Notes: a model not told the origin generated them from the letters alone. A DNA stretch of 64,000 bases from Paenibacillus chondroitinus NBRC 15376 (GCF_004000765.1 NZ_BILW01000001.1:62001-126000); one strand, 5' to 3'. Counted from the first letter of the stretch, positions 42,446 to 52,796 are shown. Numbers and translations: made by a program.

Positions 42446-44251
42446 ATGCTAAGCAAATGGTTCATCCATCGAAGCAGCATTCAAAATAAATTTCTCATCT
42501 CGACAATATGTCTCATTCTTGTTCCGTTAGGCATCTTTGGCGTCATTACGCTGCAAATTTCAAAAAGCTCGATTGAATCGCAAGTGAGCCAGTCCAATCT
42601 CAAAACCTTGGGCCAGATTGCAGAGAAGACGGATATGCTGCTGGATGATGTCATCGCGGTTTCCAATACGTTTTATCTCAATGACGAGATCAACCATGCT
42701 TTTACGACGGAAATTATGGAAAACAGTTATGAAGAAGCGCATCTTCGCGCGGCTTTTGACAGGCTGCTCACGAATTCGATTTATTCCTTCGGAAAGCTCC
42801 AATATCATGTTACGCTGCTTGGCTTGAACGGACTGGAGCAGTCCACGAATCCGCTATATAAAAACATTCGGATGCGAGATATTGTAAACGAGCCTTGGTT
42901 CAAAATGGCTGCTGAGGCTAAGGGCCGCATTCTATGGATTACGGAGCCAATCCCTGGACTTATGCCGACAGAGGACGGGGGGCGCAGCACTTTTCACGCG
43001 GTAAGGATCAGTAACCGTTTTGAAACCGGTGCTCCTACGGGGCTCGTCATGATTAGTGTAAACGCAACCACCATAAGAAGCTTATATGAAAGTGCGCTGG
43101 ACGAGCAGCGGGAAATTGTGATCATCGGTGACGATGGCCGTGTGATTTCTTCCCAGGCCAATGGAAAGATACAAAGCAATGTGAAGAACCGTTCCTATTA
43201 CTGGAAAATTCAGCAGTATGAATCGGGTTATTTCATTGATCGTGAGAATGATACAGAGCAATTGATTTCTTTTCAGACAATCGGCAAAACAGGTTGGAAG
43301 CTGGTTTCGTATACACCGACCAAAGTTGTTCTTAGCAGCTTAAATCAAATTCAATTCATTGTCTCTATTGTGTTTATGATTGTAGTCATTCTCTCCATCG
43401 GGGCATCGTATGTGATAGCCAAACGACTCGCTATTCCGATCAAAAGGCTGTATCGCGATTTCACTCGCGTAGAAACGGGAGATTTATCGGTAAGAACTCC
43501 GATTCATCAGGATGATGAAATTGGTTTGCTGACGCGGAAATTTAATCAAATGGTGGCCAGATTAAATGAACTGATGCAAGGGATTACCGTGGAACAGCAG
43601 CAGAAAAGGCATGCCGAGCTTCAGGCGCTGCAATCGCAAATTAATCCGCATTTTCTGTATAATACGCTAACCTCGATAAGATTCATGCTGCATAAGCACA
43701 GCAGCGACAAAGTCGATTCGGTTATTGTGGCGTTGGTCAAGCTGCTGAAACAATCGATCTCCAAGCATGACGAGTTAATACCGATCGAAGAGGAAATCAG
43801 CATGCTCCGTAATTATATGTACATCCAGCAAATCCGGCAGGGAGATCAACTGGAGGTGCACTACGACCTTGATGACGACATTATGCCGTTCAAAACAATC
43901 AAACTCATCCTGCAGCCGTTGGTCGAGAATGCAATCTTCCATGGTCTGGAGCCAAAGATAGGGAAGAGAACACTTTGGATAACAGGGAAGATGCAGGAAG
44001 GAGACATCCAGTTTGAAATCAGAGATGACGGTGTAGGGATGGAGTCAACTGGTCAAGCCGGCGTGTTTTTAGACGAGCATTTCGGAGATGGACAAGCCGC
44101 CCATCGAGGCGGATTGCGGAATGTACATGAGCGAATTCAATTGTATTACGGCGCGAAATATGGACTAACGGTGGAATCAGAGCCGGGAGTGGGAACAAAG
44201 GTATTGGTTCTTATTCCAGCTTGGTATAAGTGGAAGGAGATGAATGAATAA
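42446..44251 (+). CDS. YesM-type sensor histidine kinase
   Basis: The 601-residue membrane kinase has a helix at about residues 15-37, a large extracytoplasmic sensor part, a second helix near 300-322, a HAMP segment (KRLAIPIKRLYRDFTRVETG) and the His_kinase domain with His402 in SQINPHFLYNTLTSIRF. The ATP-binding part follows (LVENAIFHG, IRDDGVGM). GAGGAGG precedes the ATG. It pairs with the overlapping response regulator gene. Such pairs normally switch on an adjacent sugar importer when a glycan fragment is present outside. Confidence 0.93.
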   Translation: MLSKWFIHRSSIQNKFLISTICLILVPLGIFGVITLQISKSSIESQVSQSNLKTLGQIAEKTDMLLDDVIAVSNTFYLNDEINHAFTTEIMENSYEEAHLRAAFDRLLTNSIYSFGKLQYHVTLLGLNGLEQSTNPLYKNIRMRDIVNEPWFKMAAEAKGRILWITEPIPGLMPTEDGGRSTFHAVRISNRFETGAPTGLVMISVNATTIRSLYESALDEQREIVIIGDDGRVISSQANGKIQSNVKNRSYYWKIQQYESGYFIDRENDTEQLISFQTIGKTGWKLVSYTPTKVVLSSLNQIQFIVSIVFMIVVILSIGASYVIAKRLAIPIKRLYRDFTRVETGDLSVRTPIHQDDEIGLLTRKFNQMVARLNELMQGITVEQQQKRHAELQALQSQINPHFLYNTLTSIRFMLHKHSSDKVDSVIVALVKLLKQSISKHDELIPIEEEISMLRNYMYIQQIRQGDQLEVHYDLDDDIMPFKTIKLILQPLVENAIFHGLEPKIGKRTLWITGKMQEGDIQFEIRDDGVGMESTGQAGVFLDEHFGDGQAAHRGGLRNVHERIQLYYGAKYGLTVESEPGVGTKVLVLIPAWYKWKEMNE

Positions 44252-45855
44252 TGAATATCCTCATCGTGGATGATGAACCGATCTTTCGGGAGTGGTTTCA
44301 AATGACTGTGGCTAAGCTTGGTGAGCGTTACCTCATTGCCGGGGAGGCCTCCAATGGTCTTGAGGCGTTGGATTTTTGTCAGTCGCATCCTGTTGATTTG
44401 GTTGTGACAGATATTAAAATGCCGGGCATGAACGGAATTGAACTGATTAAGCGTTTGAAGGAGGAAATGCCGAGAATCCGGGTGGTCATTTTCAGTTCCT
44501 ATAATGAGTTTCAGTTCGCAGCCGAGGCACTTAAATTCGGAGCAAGTGAATACATTCTTAAAGCGGAAATTACGCTTCAGGGTTTGGACGAAGTTCTGTT
44601 TAAGATCGGAAAGGATATTGAACTGGACCATAGTAAGCTAGTCGAAATGAACTCGCTTCGCAGTCTGCTGAATCAGAACCAACTGGCGCTTCGCACAGCG
44701 TATTTCAGGGAGCTGCTGCAAGGAAATCAACAGGAACTGAATGATTTTCACGACAAAATGGTGCTGTTCGGCACGGGAGTGACGGAGAGGAACTTGACGG
44801 TACTTGCGTTAGGCGTGCTTCCGAGCTCGGAGCTGAAAATCCAAGAGGAGGATTTGCGAATCCTTGCTGTCACCAATATCGTCAACGAGACTTTGATAAA
44901 TGAAGCCGGCAATGGCTGTTCTTTTCTCTATGAGGAAAATGTGGTCATGCTGCTGGTTAATATCAAAAGCACGAGCATGAAATCGCAAAGGGAGTCCTTG
45001 CTGCTGCTGGCCAACCGGGTAACGGAGAATTTGCGCAAATTTATCGGCCTACATTCAGCTATTAGCATCAGTACGACGTACAGCCGCCTGTCTTTCCTGC
45101 CGGAACAAGCCAGAGAGGCGTTGGAATCGCTCCACCTGCCTTTGTTTTACGAGGACCGCAGCATCGTTTTTTGCCAGTCTCCAAGTTCGGGCGGTCAAGC
45201 GGAGACGATCCCTGTGCCGGATTCCTTTCATCGATTCTTGGACATGGGCCAAATTCGAGAGGTATCAGAAGCTTGCAGACAATTCATGAACGACATGTCA
45301 GAGCATAAAGCACTGAACGCCAAACAGGCTAGGGCGCTATCCCTTGAGCTAACCTATGCCATGGTGAATAAAGCAAGAGCGTATCAGGTGCCGGCTGCTA
45401 AGCTTGATCTGTTATATAGCGAAGCGCACATGGAAGTGATGCGGCTGAAAACTTTTCGAGAGCTCAGAGGTTGGACGGAGAACATGGTTGACACCATTGT
45501 GCAGTGGATTGAGCTGCATCGGCGCAAATATGGAGAAGCCGTACAGAATGCTTGTGATTTTATTCAAAGCCACTTTTCAGAGGAGATTTCGCTTCAGCAA
45601 GTGGCCGACCATGTTCACCTGAGCCGGAACTATTTTAGCGAGCTTTTTAAAAAGGAGACGGGGTTGAATTTCAACGAATACCTGATGCAAATAAGGTTAG
45701 AGCAGGCGATGAACCTGCTGAGTACCAAAGCGCTGAAAGTCTCGGAGGCAGCCGTGCAAGTGGGCTACGCGAACGCTAGCTATTTTATTAAATTGTTTAA
45801 AAAATATACAGGATTTTCGCCCTCTGAATACATGGAGCTGCACCATAGAGCTTAG
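44251..45855 (+). CDS. YesN-type response regulator with AraC DNA-binding domain
   Basis: The 534-residue protein has a receiver domain with Asp54 in VVTDIKMPGMNG and Lys in YILKAE, a long middle region, and two AraC helix-turn-helix motifs at the C terminus (about 430-530: ISLQQVADHVHLSRNYFSEL, VSEAAVQVGYANASYFIKLF). Its ATG shares one base with the kinase stop (TAATG). It probably activates the binding protein gene 230 bp downstream. Confidence 0.94.
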   Translation: MNILIVDDEPIFREWFQMTVAKLGERYLIAGEASNGLEALDFCQSHPVDLVVTDIKMPGMNGIELIKRLKEEMPRIRVVIFSSYNEFQFAAEALKFGASEYILKAEITLQGLDEVLFKIGKDIELDHSKLVEMNSLRSLLNQNQLALRTAYFRELLQGNQQELNDFHDKMVLFGTGVTERNLTVLALGVLPSSELKIQEEDLRILAVTNIVNETLINEAGNGCSFLYEENVVMLLVNIKSTSMKSQRESLLLLANRVTENLRKFIGLHSAISISTTYSRLSFLPEQAREALESLHLPLFYEDRSIVFCQSPSSGGQAETIPVPDSFHRFLDMGQIREVSEACRQFMNDMSEHKALNAKQARALSLELTYAMVNKARAYQVPAAKLDLLYSEAHMEVMRLKTFRELRGWTENMVDTIVQWIELHRRKYGEAVQNACDFIQSHFSEEISLQQVADHVHLSRNYFSELFKKETGLNFNEYLMQIRLEQAMNLLSTKALKVSEAAVQVGYANASYFIKLFKKYTGFSPSEYMELHHRA

Positions 45856-45865
45856 GATCGCCAGG

Positions 45866-45891
45866 CATCGCTTCAATTGCGGTGTTTTTTT
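45866..45891 (+). terminator. Terminator after the two-component genes
   Basis: CATCGC and GCGGTG (one G-U) pair around a 7-nt loop, followed by seven T residues. Confidence 0.7.
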
Positions 45892-46088
45892 GTTCGCATA
45901 AGAGGCTATCGGATTATTTTTGCATAGGAAAGGAATAATTTTGTATAGGGTCTGTGGAGGCCAGGATGAGCCCTTTCAGAAGCGTGCATTTGTTCAAAAA
46001 AAACGGAAATCAGTTTCACTGTGACCCCTTCCCGATTTTTTATAATGAAGTTGTCAGATAGATGAACCATAAGGGGAGGCTTACGAAT

Positions 46089-47393
46089 ATGAAAAAGCAA
46101 TGGGTGGCCGGAGGGCTCGGCATAATCCTAACGGCCAGTATCCTGCTCAGCGGTTGCAGCAGCAGCACGGAGCAGCTAAATAAGAAGAGCGACGGAGCAG
46201 GCGGCGGAACCAAAACGCTCACTTTCTGGAGGGCCGGCACGGATCCTGCGGAAAATGCATATTGGAAACGCGTGATCAGCGATTTTGAGGCGAAACATCA
46301 AGGAGTGAAAGTGGCGTATAGCGAGGTTCCTTTCGGTTCCGATATGGAAACCAAGCTGAATGCCGCTTATGCTAGCGGAACTTCACCGGATGTTCTGTCT
46401 TACACACTGGCATCCTTGGCGCAGCGGGCAAATTTGGGGCAATATGAGCCGTTGGAGACTTACACGAGCAAATGGGCGGATAAGAGCGATATGATGGAAA
46501 GTGTCGTTGACACCGGTACATACAAAGGGAAGCTGTACGGCTTAGGCTTCATCCCTGATCCGAGGGTTCTGCTATGGCGTAAGGATCTTTTCAAAGCAGC
46601 GGGGCTGGATCCTGAGAAGCCGCCGGCCAATTGGGATGAACTGACACAATACGCGGAGAAGTTGACCAAGAAGGATGGGGCGACAACCACGATGGCGGGT
46701 TTCGGCATTCCGACGGCGACCGGTTGGACGTTATGGCAATCCTTTGTTCTGCAAAATGGCGGCAAAATTATTGACCCGGAGACGAATACACCGCTATTTG
46801 ATTCACCGGAGTCCATTGAAGCTACGCAATACCTCATTGATATGGTGAAAAAGGGAATCACGATTCCGAACGATTCTACGAAGTCCAACGAGAATCTATT
46901 CCCGAACGGAAAAGCGGCGATTGCTTATGACAGTCCGGCTGCATTCACCAATTTACAGAAGGATCACCCTGAACTTAACGGACAAATTGGCGTATCAGGT
47001 CCGATTTCCCGGAAAATGAAATCTACTTTTGCGGGCATGCGTTTATTGTTCATGAGCTCACAAAGCAAACAAAAAGACTTAGCCTTTGAATTTATGCAGA
47101 CGGTCATGACCAAGGAAGAGACTTGGGCCAGATATAAAGAATTGGGTACTCCTGTCGTCAGGAAGTCTTTGAAAGACGATTATATCAAAGAAAATCCGGT
47201 TATGAACGGTGCCATTTTCGATGCCGTGACGTATGGACAAGGTGCTGCGAAAGTGACGTATTCCGGCAAAATGTATGAGTTTATTAGCCTTAATCTGGAA
47301 GAAGCCTATTATGGGAAGAAAACAGGGGAGCAAGCGATGAAGGATGCTGCTGCTCAGCTGACCAAGGAGCTTCCGAATCTGATTTCCAAATAG
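46089..47393 (+). CDS. Extracellular solute-binding lipoprotein (MalE/UgpB-like)
   Basis: GGGGAGG supports the ATG at 46089; 434 residues. The signal peptide ends in lipobox LSGC with Cys23. The family 1 solute-binding fold is clear (TLTFWRAGTDPAENAYWKRV, FEAKHQGVKV, GKAAIAYDSPAAF). It binds an oligosaccharide outside the cell for the two following permeases. TATAAT at 46041-46046 is a candidate -10 box. The nearby sulfatase points to a sulfated ligand (inference). Confidence 0.92.
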   Translation: MKKQWVAGGLGIILTASILLSGCSSSTEQLNKKSDGAGGGTKTLTFWRAGTDPAENAYWKRVISDFEAKHQGVKVAYSEVPFGSDMETKLNAAYASGTSPDVLSYTLASLAQRANLGQYEPLETYTSKWADKSDMMESVVDTGTYKGKLYGLGFIPDPRVLLWRKDLFKAAGLDPEKPPANWDELTQYAEKLTKKDGATTTMAGFGIPTATGWTLWQSFVLQNGGKIIDPETNTPLFDSPESIEATQYLIDMVKKGITIPNDSTKSNENLFPNGKAAIAYDSPAAFTNLQKDHPELNGQIGVSGPISRKMKSTFAGMRLLFMSSQSKQKDLAFEFMQTVMTKEETWARYKELGTPVVRKSLKDDYIKENPVMNGAIFDAVTYGQGAAKVTYSGKMYEFISLNLEEAYYGKKTGEQAMKDAAAQLTKELPNLISK

Positions 47394-47476
47394 GATCTGA
47401 GTCGCCTGCTTGAAGATTGCTTGCAGTCTATGGGCAGGCGATTTCCGTTCACCCTGATGAAACGAGGTGGTTTCTT

Positions 47477-48409
47477 ATGAAGCCGACTGCAACGACAGGC
47501 CCCCAAGGAGGATTGGGCCGAACGAAATCGCTCCGCAGATGGCGTATCGATTATGCCGGATATGCCATGATTGCTCCCGGGTATGTCATTTATTTTGCAT
47601 TTATTTTTATTCCACTGTTGATTAGTCTCTATTATAGCTTTACAAATTATAACTTCTACAGCAGTCCTTCCTTTATCGGGCTGCAAAATTATGCGCGTTT
47701 GCTGCATGACGGAACGTTCGCCAAAGCGATGACGAACACCTTGGTCTACGCGATCTGGACGATAATTCCTCAAATTGCGCTTGGACTCATTCTGGCTGTA
47801 CTGCTGAACGGCAGGATCTTCGGCAAGGTATTTGCCAGAGCCAGCATCTATGTGCCTAACGTAACATCCATGGTGGCCGTGTCCATGATTTGGCTTTGGA
47901 TTTATGACCCTTCACTGGGCATTATGAATCGCGTTTTTAAAACAGTAGGTCTCGATCCGGTCCAGTGGTTGTACGATCCCAAAACAGCCATGCTCGCCAT
48001 TGTCATTATGAGCATCTGGAAATCACTTGGGTATACGATGATTATATATTTGGCGGGATTGCAATCAATCCCTTCCAGTTTATATGAAGCGGCACATATG
48101 GATGGAGCCTCCAAACTAAGGCAGTTCTGGTCGGTTACGTTTCCGATGCTGAAGCCTACGACGTTTTTTATCCTTATTATGACGTGCATTAACTCTTTCA
48201 TGGTGTTCGAGCAAGTGAATATTCTAACGAACGGCGGGCCGATGGGGTCAACGACGACCGTTGTGCACCAAATCTATTTGCGCGGTTTCCAAGATTTCCA
48301 GATGGGATATGCATCGGCTATGGCTATGGTCTTGTTTGCCATTACGCTTGTGATTACAATCGTCAATTTCAAATACGGTAATCAAGGTGACGATGTGGAT
48401 GTGGACTAA
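47477..48409 (+). CDS. ABC sugar importer permease (MalF-like)
   Basis: GAGGTGG supports ATG 47477, giving 310 residues. Six helices, the family motif YYSFTNYNFYSSPSFIGLQNY after helix 1 and the EAA loop (YEAAHMDGASKLRQFWSVTFP) are present. It forms the channel with the next permease. The operon has no ATPase gene; MsmX-type sharing is usual for this class. Confidence 0.93.
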   Translation: MKPTATTGPQGGLGRTKSLRRWRIDYAGYAMIAPGYVIYFAFIFIPLLISLYYSFTNYNFYSSPSFIGLQNYARLLHDGTFAKAMTNTLVYAIWTIIPQIALGLILAVLLNGRIFGKVFARASIYVPNVTSMVAVSMIWLWIYDPSLGIMNRVFKTVGLDPVQWLYDPKTAMLAIVIMSIWKSLGYTMIIYLAGLQSIPSSLYEAAHMDGASKLRQFWSVTFPMLKPTTFFILIMTCINSFMVFEQVNILTNGGPMGSTTTVVHQIYLRGFQDFQMGYASAMAMVLFAITLVITIVNFKYGNQGDDVDVD

Positions 48410-48432
48410 GAAGAGGAAAGGAGGGATTCCGT

Positions 48433-49299
48433 TTGAAAAGTAAAATGAGCATCACGATTCTGGTATCCGTCATTATGCTTGCAGTCGCTCTGCTGATGCT
48501 TTTTCCATTCATGCTGATGGTAGTTACATCCTTCAAAACAATGGGTGAAATACAATCACCCACATTTTCATTTATTCCGCATAAATGGATGTTTCAAAAT
48601 TATGTGCTTGCCATGTCCAAAGGAGATTGGCTCCGTTATTTCTATAATTCCTTTGTTATCACAGTCATTACGGTGGTTGCGAGTCTTGTGCTCAACTCAA
48701 TGGCCGGCTACGCTTTTGCCAGACTTCGGTTTCCAGGGAGAGACATCCTGTTCTTTTCCGTACTGATCGGTATTATGGTACCTTCGCAAGTAACGATGAT
48801 TCCAACCTTTCTGATGATGAAAAAGTTTCCGCTAACCGGAGGCAACGATCTATTCGGAGCGGGAGGCGTCGGATTAATAAACAGTTATGCCGGATTAATT
48901 TTCCCGTTTGTTGCAGGCTCGTTCGGAATCTTTCTATGCCGCCAGTTTTTCCTTACCTTTCCACGGGCTTTGGATGAGGCAGCGCAAATTGACGGCGCAT
49001 CGACCTTGCGGGTATTTTATCAAATCTATCTGCCTTTAAGTAAACCTGTATTGGCTACACTTGGCATTTTCAAAACAACGGCGACCTGGAACGATTATAT
49101 GTGGCCGCTCATTATGACGAACTCGGAGCAGATGCGAACGGTGCAGCTGGGTTTGACGATGTTTCGTGGGGAAACGAGTGTGGAATGGAATTTATTAATG
49201 GCGGCAACGACGCTTGTTGTCCTCCCGCTCATGCTGCTATTTCTTTTTGCGCAAAAATATTTCGTACAAGGTATTGTAACCACAGGTCTCAAAGCATAA
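48433..49299 (+). CDS. ABC sugar importer permease (MalG-like)
   Basis: A TTG start at 48433 is supported by AGGAGGG about eight bases upstream; ATG 48445 is an alternative. The 288-residue protein has six helices, SFKTMGEIQSPTFSFIPHKW after helix 1 and the EAA loop (DEAAQIDGASTLRVFYQIYLP). It completes the importer with the preceding gene products. Confidence 0.92.
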   Translation: MKSKMSITILVSVIMLAVALLMLFPFMLMVVTSFKTMGEIQSPTFSFIPHKWMFQNYVLAMSKGDWLRYFYNSFVITVITVVASLVLNSMAGYAFARLRFPGRDILFFSVLIGIMVPSQVTMIPTFLMMKKFPLTGGNDLFGAGGVGLINSYAGLIFPFVAGSFGIFLCRQFFLTFPRALDEAAQIDGASTLRVFYQIYLPLSKPVLATLGIFKTTATWNDYMWPLIMTNSEQMRTVQLGLTMFRGETSVEWNLLMAATTLVVLPLMLLFLFAQKYFVQGIVTTGLKA

Positions 49300-49348
49300 A
49301 TTAGTTAGTTGATCTTGGATATCTTGCTATCTTGGAAGGGAGGCTGTT

Positions 49349-50812
49349 ATGAATACAATTGTCGTGCTGTTGGATACGCTCAATCGACATCTGCTGCCAA
49401 CGTATGGTGGGGATTGGGTTAAGACGCCTAATATCGAACGATTAGCGGAGAAATCCGTTGTTTTCGATCAACATTGGTCGGGTTCACTCCCTTGTATGCC
49501 TGCGAGAAGGGATCTTTTGACGGGGAGAACGGCTTTTCTGGAAAAAGGGTGGGGCGGCATTGAACCGTTTGATGAAACATTGCCGAATGCACTGCGGAAA
49601 GGCGGGATTTTCAGCCATATCGTAACCGATCACTATCACTATTTTGCTACCGGCGGTGAAAATTATTGCCAATCCTTTACGACATGGGACTTTCATCGCG
49701 GGCAGGAGGATGATCCTTGGCATTCGACCGTTAGCGATCCGGAAGTGCCGGATGAGCATTACGGGAGGGTCCGATTGCAGTATGAACGAAACCGGAAGAG
49801 GTTTGTGCAGGAGGAAGATTATGCGGGTGCACGAACGATGCAAGCTGCTTGCGACTGGCTGGAGAGCAATCGCGAGGCCGATCATTATTTCCTGATGGTA
49901 GAAGCCTTCGATCCGCATGAACCTTTCGATTGTCCCAAGCATTACCTGGATCTATACCAAGACGATTATAAAGGACCGCTTTATTTTTGGCCTAATTACG
50001 GGGATGTAGATGTGCCGGAAGAGGCGATTACGCATATTCGTAAACGATACGCTGCTAATCTCACGATGATTGATCATTGGCTTGGCAAGCTGCTGGATAC
50101 GATGGACCGTTTGGCGTTATGGGAGGATACCCTGCTGATTTTCACAACCGATCATGGCTTTTTACTGGGCGAACATCAGAAAATGGGGAAAAACCAGATG
50201 CATGTGTTCAACGAACTCGCACATATTCCCATGATGATTCATGTTCCTGGCAGCGAGCACAATGGTTCACGAATCAGCGCCCTCACGCAAAATATTGATG
50301 TGATGCCTACGATTCTGGATTACATGAATGTGGCGATTCCGGATCAAGTGAAAGGCCATTCGTTAAGGGGGCTTCTCGAGGGGCGAACGGACAAGGTACG
50401 CAATGCGGCAATCTATGGGTATCATGGCATGGCGGTAAATGTAACCGACGGCAGCTATACATATATGAGGGCCCCACGTGCAGCCGACAATCATCCATGT
50501 TTTACATATACGGCCATGCCGACAACGTTCCGTTCTTATCTGGGCAACCAGGTTCAAGAGTCGATTGAAACCGGCCGTTTCTTGCCTTATACCCGTTTTC
50601 CTGTGTTTAAAGTGCCTGTCAGCCGGGAGGGTGAACCCTATGCGTCGAACAGCCAAGTCATGGAAACGAAGCTGTATGACATATCGCAGGATTATCAGCA
50701 GCAGCATCCGATTCAGGACGCCGAGCTGGAGGCGCGTATGATTAGAATGCTTAGAGAGAGTATGCACGAAGCGAACGCGCCGTTAGAGCAATTCGAGCGG
50801 CTTGGGTTGTAA
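49349..50812 (+). CDS. Sulfatase family protein (Cys-type, formylglycine-dependent)
   Basis: The 487-residue protein has no signal peptide. Metal-binding Asp is near the N terminus (VVLLDTLNR), and the modification motif C-x-P-x-R is present as Cys49-MPAR. The second metal-binding block is TTDHGFLLGEHQKMGKN. Cys49 must be converted to formylglycine by a maturation enzyme, which is not in this window. It hydrolyses sulfate esters of an imported sugar in the cytosol. It directly follows an importer and precedes a GH88 gene, so glycosaminoglycan-type fragments are the likely substrate (inference). Confidence 0.93.
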   Translation: MNTIVVLLDTLNRHLLPTYGGDWVKTPNIERLAEKSVVFDQHWSGSLPCMPARRDLLTGRTAFLEKGWGGIEPFDETLPNALRKGGIFSHIVTDHYHYFATGGENYCQSFTTWDFHRGQEDDPWHSTVSDPEVPDEHYGRVRLQYERNRKRFVQEEDYAGARTMQAACDWLESNREADHYFLMVEAFDPHEPFDCPKHYLDLYQDDYKGPLYFWPNYGDVDVPEEAITHIRKRYAANLTMIDHWLGKLLDTMDRLALWEDTLLIFTTDHGFLLGEHQKMGKNQMHVFNELAHIPMMIHVPGSEHNGSRISALTQNIDVMPTILDYMNVAIPDQVKGHSLRGLLEGRTDKVRNAAIYGYHGMAVNVTDGSYTYMRAPRAADNHPCFTYTAMPTTFRSYLGNQVQESIETGRFLPYTRFPVFKVPVSREGEPYASNSQVMETKLYDISQDYQQQHPIQDAELEARMIRMLRESMHEANAPLEQFERLGL

Positions 50813-50821
50813 TGTAGTAGA

Positions 50822-50857
50822 AGCGAAAGCCTTGTACCCCAAGGCTTTCGTTTTTTT
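50822..50857 (+). terminator. Terminator after the sulfatase gene
   Basis: CGAAAGCCTTG and CAAGGCTTTCG form an 11-bp perfect stem with a short loop and a seven-T tail. Confidence 0.92.
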
Positions 50858-50861
50858 ATTT

Positions 50862-51191
50862 GGGGTAAGCGAAGCTTATCCCTTGAGCGCGCACCCCTTT
50901 GGCTGCTAGCGCTCGAGCGGACCCTCTCCGGCGAAGGGAACGACAGGGCGCTATTTCATCGAAATAGCCTCTTTTTTTCGCGGAGGGGAACTGTGGGCCA
51001 CTATTTGTCTGTTTTCATAAAGAAAACGGGAACAGACGATCAAATAAGGCCCTGTAGTTCCACTGAACGCGGAAAAGGGCTGAATTTGCTAGAATAGTGT
51101 CCTGCAGTTCCCTTAAGGCCTATCGTTGACCCACTTAACTCTCGTATGAGGTTACCCCTCAGCAAAGTGTCTCAGTAACGCTGAATTTTAG
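50862..51191. repeat. Dispersed intergenic repeat, copy C
   Basis: Begins with GGGGTAAGC and carries the CAGGGCGCTATTTCATCGAA block, GGGGAACTGTGGGCCACTAT, a GTTTTCATAAAGAAAAC hairpin, CAAATAAGGCCCTGTAGTTCC-like modules and the tail shared with copy B (GTTGACCCACTT to AACGCTGAATTT). It occupies the gap between the sulfatase and GH88 units. Confidence 0.75.
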
Positions 51192-51296
51192 TGGCAATGG
51201 GTATTTCCACCCTCAAAAATCGCTCCTACCTGGTTCTTAACAAGCTAAACTACGGAGGAGAAGGTACTTTCCCAACGATTCCCATCTCCCCAACGA

Positions 51297-51335
51297 ACGA
51301 CAGGGCGCTATTTCATCGAAATAGGCCCTTTTTGT
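51297..51335. repeat. Dispersed repeat, partial copy D
   Basis: CGACAGGGCGCTATTTCATC and GAAATAGGCCCTTTTT repeat the left arm of copies A-C only. The rest of 51336-51584 shows no gene; AT-rich sequence with two similar ACTGGAATTT/GCTGGAATTT stretches is all I see. Confidence 0.65.
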
Positions 51336-51584
51336 GTTCATTAGCAAAGTAACTGGAATTTCTACTGTTAAAATTGGCGCGGAGTAGAATTCTTGATGAA
51401 ATAGCTGGAATTTGTGCAGGTAATTCAGTCGATATGCCTCATATCGGACGAAACTTGAGGAATTAGCAGGAGAATTTCCACCTATTTCCTTTAGACCAGT
51501 ACAAACAAACAAATTAGCAGCACTTTTTCCCGTTAACATTTACAGGAAGGGGGATGCCAAACAGCTAAACAGCACATCCCGAAA

Positions 51585-51614
51585 CCTGTTAACCCAGCAA
51601 AAACATGTATATTG
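51585..51614 (+). promoter_or_regulatory. Shared glycan-locus promoter 1 (before GH88)
   Basis: CTGTTA (51586-51591) and TATATT (51608-51613) are 16 bp apart, with ATG directly before the -10 and a conserved CA-C-AAA spacer. Of 30 positions, 21 are identical in the promoters at 52864 and 56737. The GH88 start lies 55 bp downstream. Confidence 0.75.
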
Positions 51615-51668
51615 AGTCGCATCAACCAATCTGTTTATGCTAAGAGCACAACGAATGGGAGTGAAAAC

Positions 51669-52796
51669 ATGAATACAACAGAGCAATGGATACAAGAAGC
51701 ATGGAACGCGGGAATCCGCAAGGTGATGAGCACAAGCCGGCGAATCGGAGCCGCATTCCCGCACGGCTCGCAGGATGGTAAGTTTCAACTCATGTTGCCG
51801 CACTATTGGACAGCCGGCTTCTGGCCTGGGTTGTTATGGCTCGCCTATAGAGACCGGCAGGCGGACGAATTACGCCAATTGGCTGAGAACTGTGAAGAGC
51901 AGTTGGATGAAGTGCTGCATAGCTACGCGCAGCTGGATCACGATATGGGTTTTATGTGGATGCTGACCTCAATCGCCAATTGGCGGTTGACTGGAAATGA
52001 GCAATCCAAGCGTAGAGCATTGATGGTCGCCAGCCATCTGGCAGGCCGTTTTAACTTGCAGGGCAGCTTTATCAGAGCTTGGAATCACCCCGAACGTGTC
52101 GGGTGGGCGATCATTGATTGCATGATGAATCTCCCACTGCTGCACTGGGCATCGAAACAATCCGGAGATCCCCGGTTCAAGCATATCGCCGTCGCGCATG
52201 CGAAGATGGTTGTAAAACATTTTATACGCGAAGACGGTTCAGCTTATCATGTCGTCTGCTTCGATCCGGAAACCGGAGAACGGACCGGAGCACTCGGCGG
52301 CCAAGGCTATGCCGAGGATTCCGCTTGGTCACGAGGCGCAGCATGGGCGATCCATGGGTCGATTTTGAGCTACCAGCACACGGGGGATGTAGCCTTCTTG
52401 GAAGCGGCCGAGCGGGCAGCCCACTATTTCCTGACACATCTTCCGGCGGACAAGGTGCCGTATTGGGATTTCCGCTTACCTTCATTCGAAGGGGCGCCGA
52501 AGGATTCAAGCGCAGCCGCCATTGCAGCAAGCGGGCTGTTAAATCTGGCAGCAGCGTGCCAAGGGGAACGGGCTTCCTTTTATAGAGAGCAGGCATGTGG
52601 CATCCTGCATTCCTTATCCCTTAACTACGTGGCAGGAGATTCGGAAGAAGCCATTCTCGTTGCGGGCACCGGCAATTTGCCTGGCAATCAGAACATCAAT
52701 AAGCCGTTAATCTATGGCGATTACTTTTATATGGAAGCCCTGTCCAAGCTGAGAGGCCAATCCTCTTTCTGGGAACCGGAGTCTCAGTCTCTCTAA
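51669..52796 (+). CDS. Glycoside hydrolase family 88, unsaturated glucuronyl hydrolase
   Basis: GGGAGTG supports ATG 51669; the 375 residues equal the usual length of the family. The (alpha/alpha)6 barrel has the two catalytic Asp positions, Asp92 in LDHDMGFMW and Asp150 in WAIIDCMMNLPLL, plus DSAWSRGAAWAIHG. Enzymes of this type hydrate and cleave the unsaturated uronic acid at the end of lyase-made disaccharides from hyaluronan, chondroitin or heparin. There is no signal peptide, so it acts on imported fragments. The neighbouring sulfatase strongly supports this role. Confidence 0.94.
   Translation: MNTTEQWIQEAWNAGIRKVMSTSRRIGAAFPHGSQDGKFQLMLPHYWTAGFWPGLLWLAYRDRQADELRQLAENCEEQLDEVLHSYAQLDHDMGFMWMLTSIANWRLTGNEQSKRRALMVASHLAGRFNLQGSFIRAWNHPERVGWAIIDCMMNLPLLHWASKQSGDPRFKHIAVAHAKMVVKHFIREDGSAYHVVCFDPETGERTGALGGQGYAEDSAWSRGAAWAIHGSILSYQHTGDVAFLEAAERAAHYFLTHLPADKVPYWDFRLPSFEGAPKDSSAAAIAASGLLNLAAACQGERASFYREQACGILHSLSLNYVAGDSEEAILVAGTGNLPGNQNINKPLIYGDYFYMEALSKLRGQSSFWEPESQSL

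Noticed and set aside
51237..51539. Minus-strand open frame of 100 codons containing RAYFDEIAPC
   Set aside because: It lies across repeat copy D and neighbouring non-coding sequence; the frame in copy A gives a similar phrase because of the repeat. No ribosome site and no coding character.
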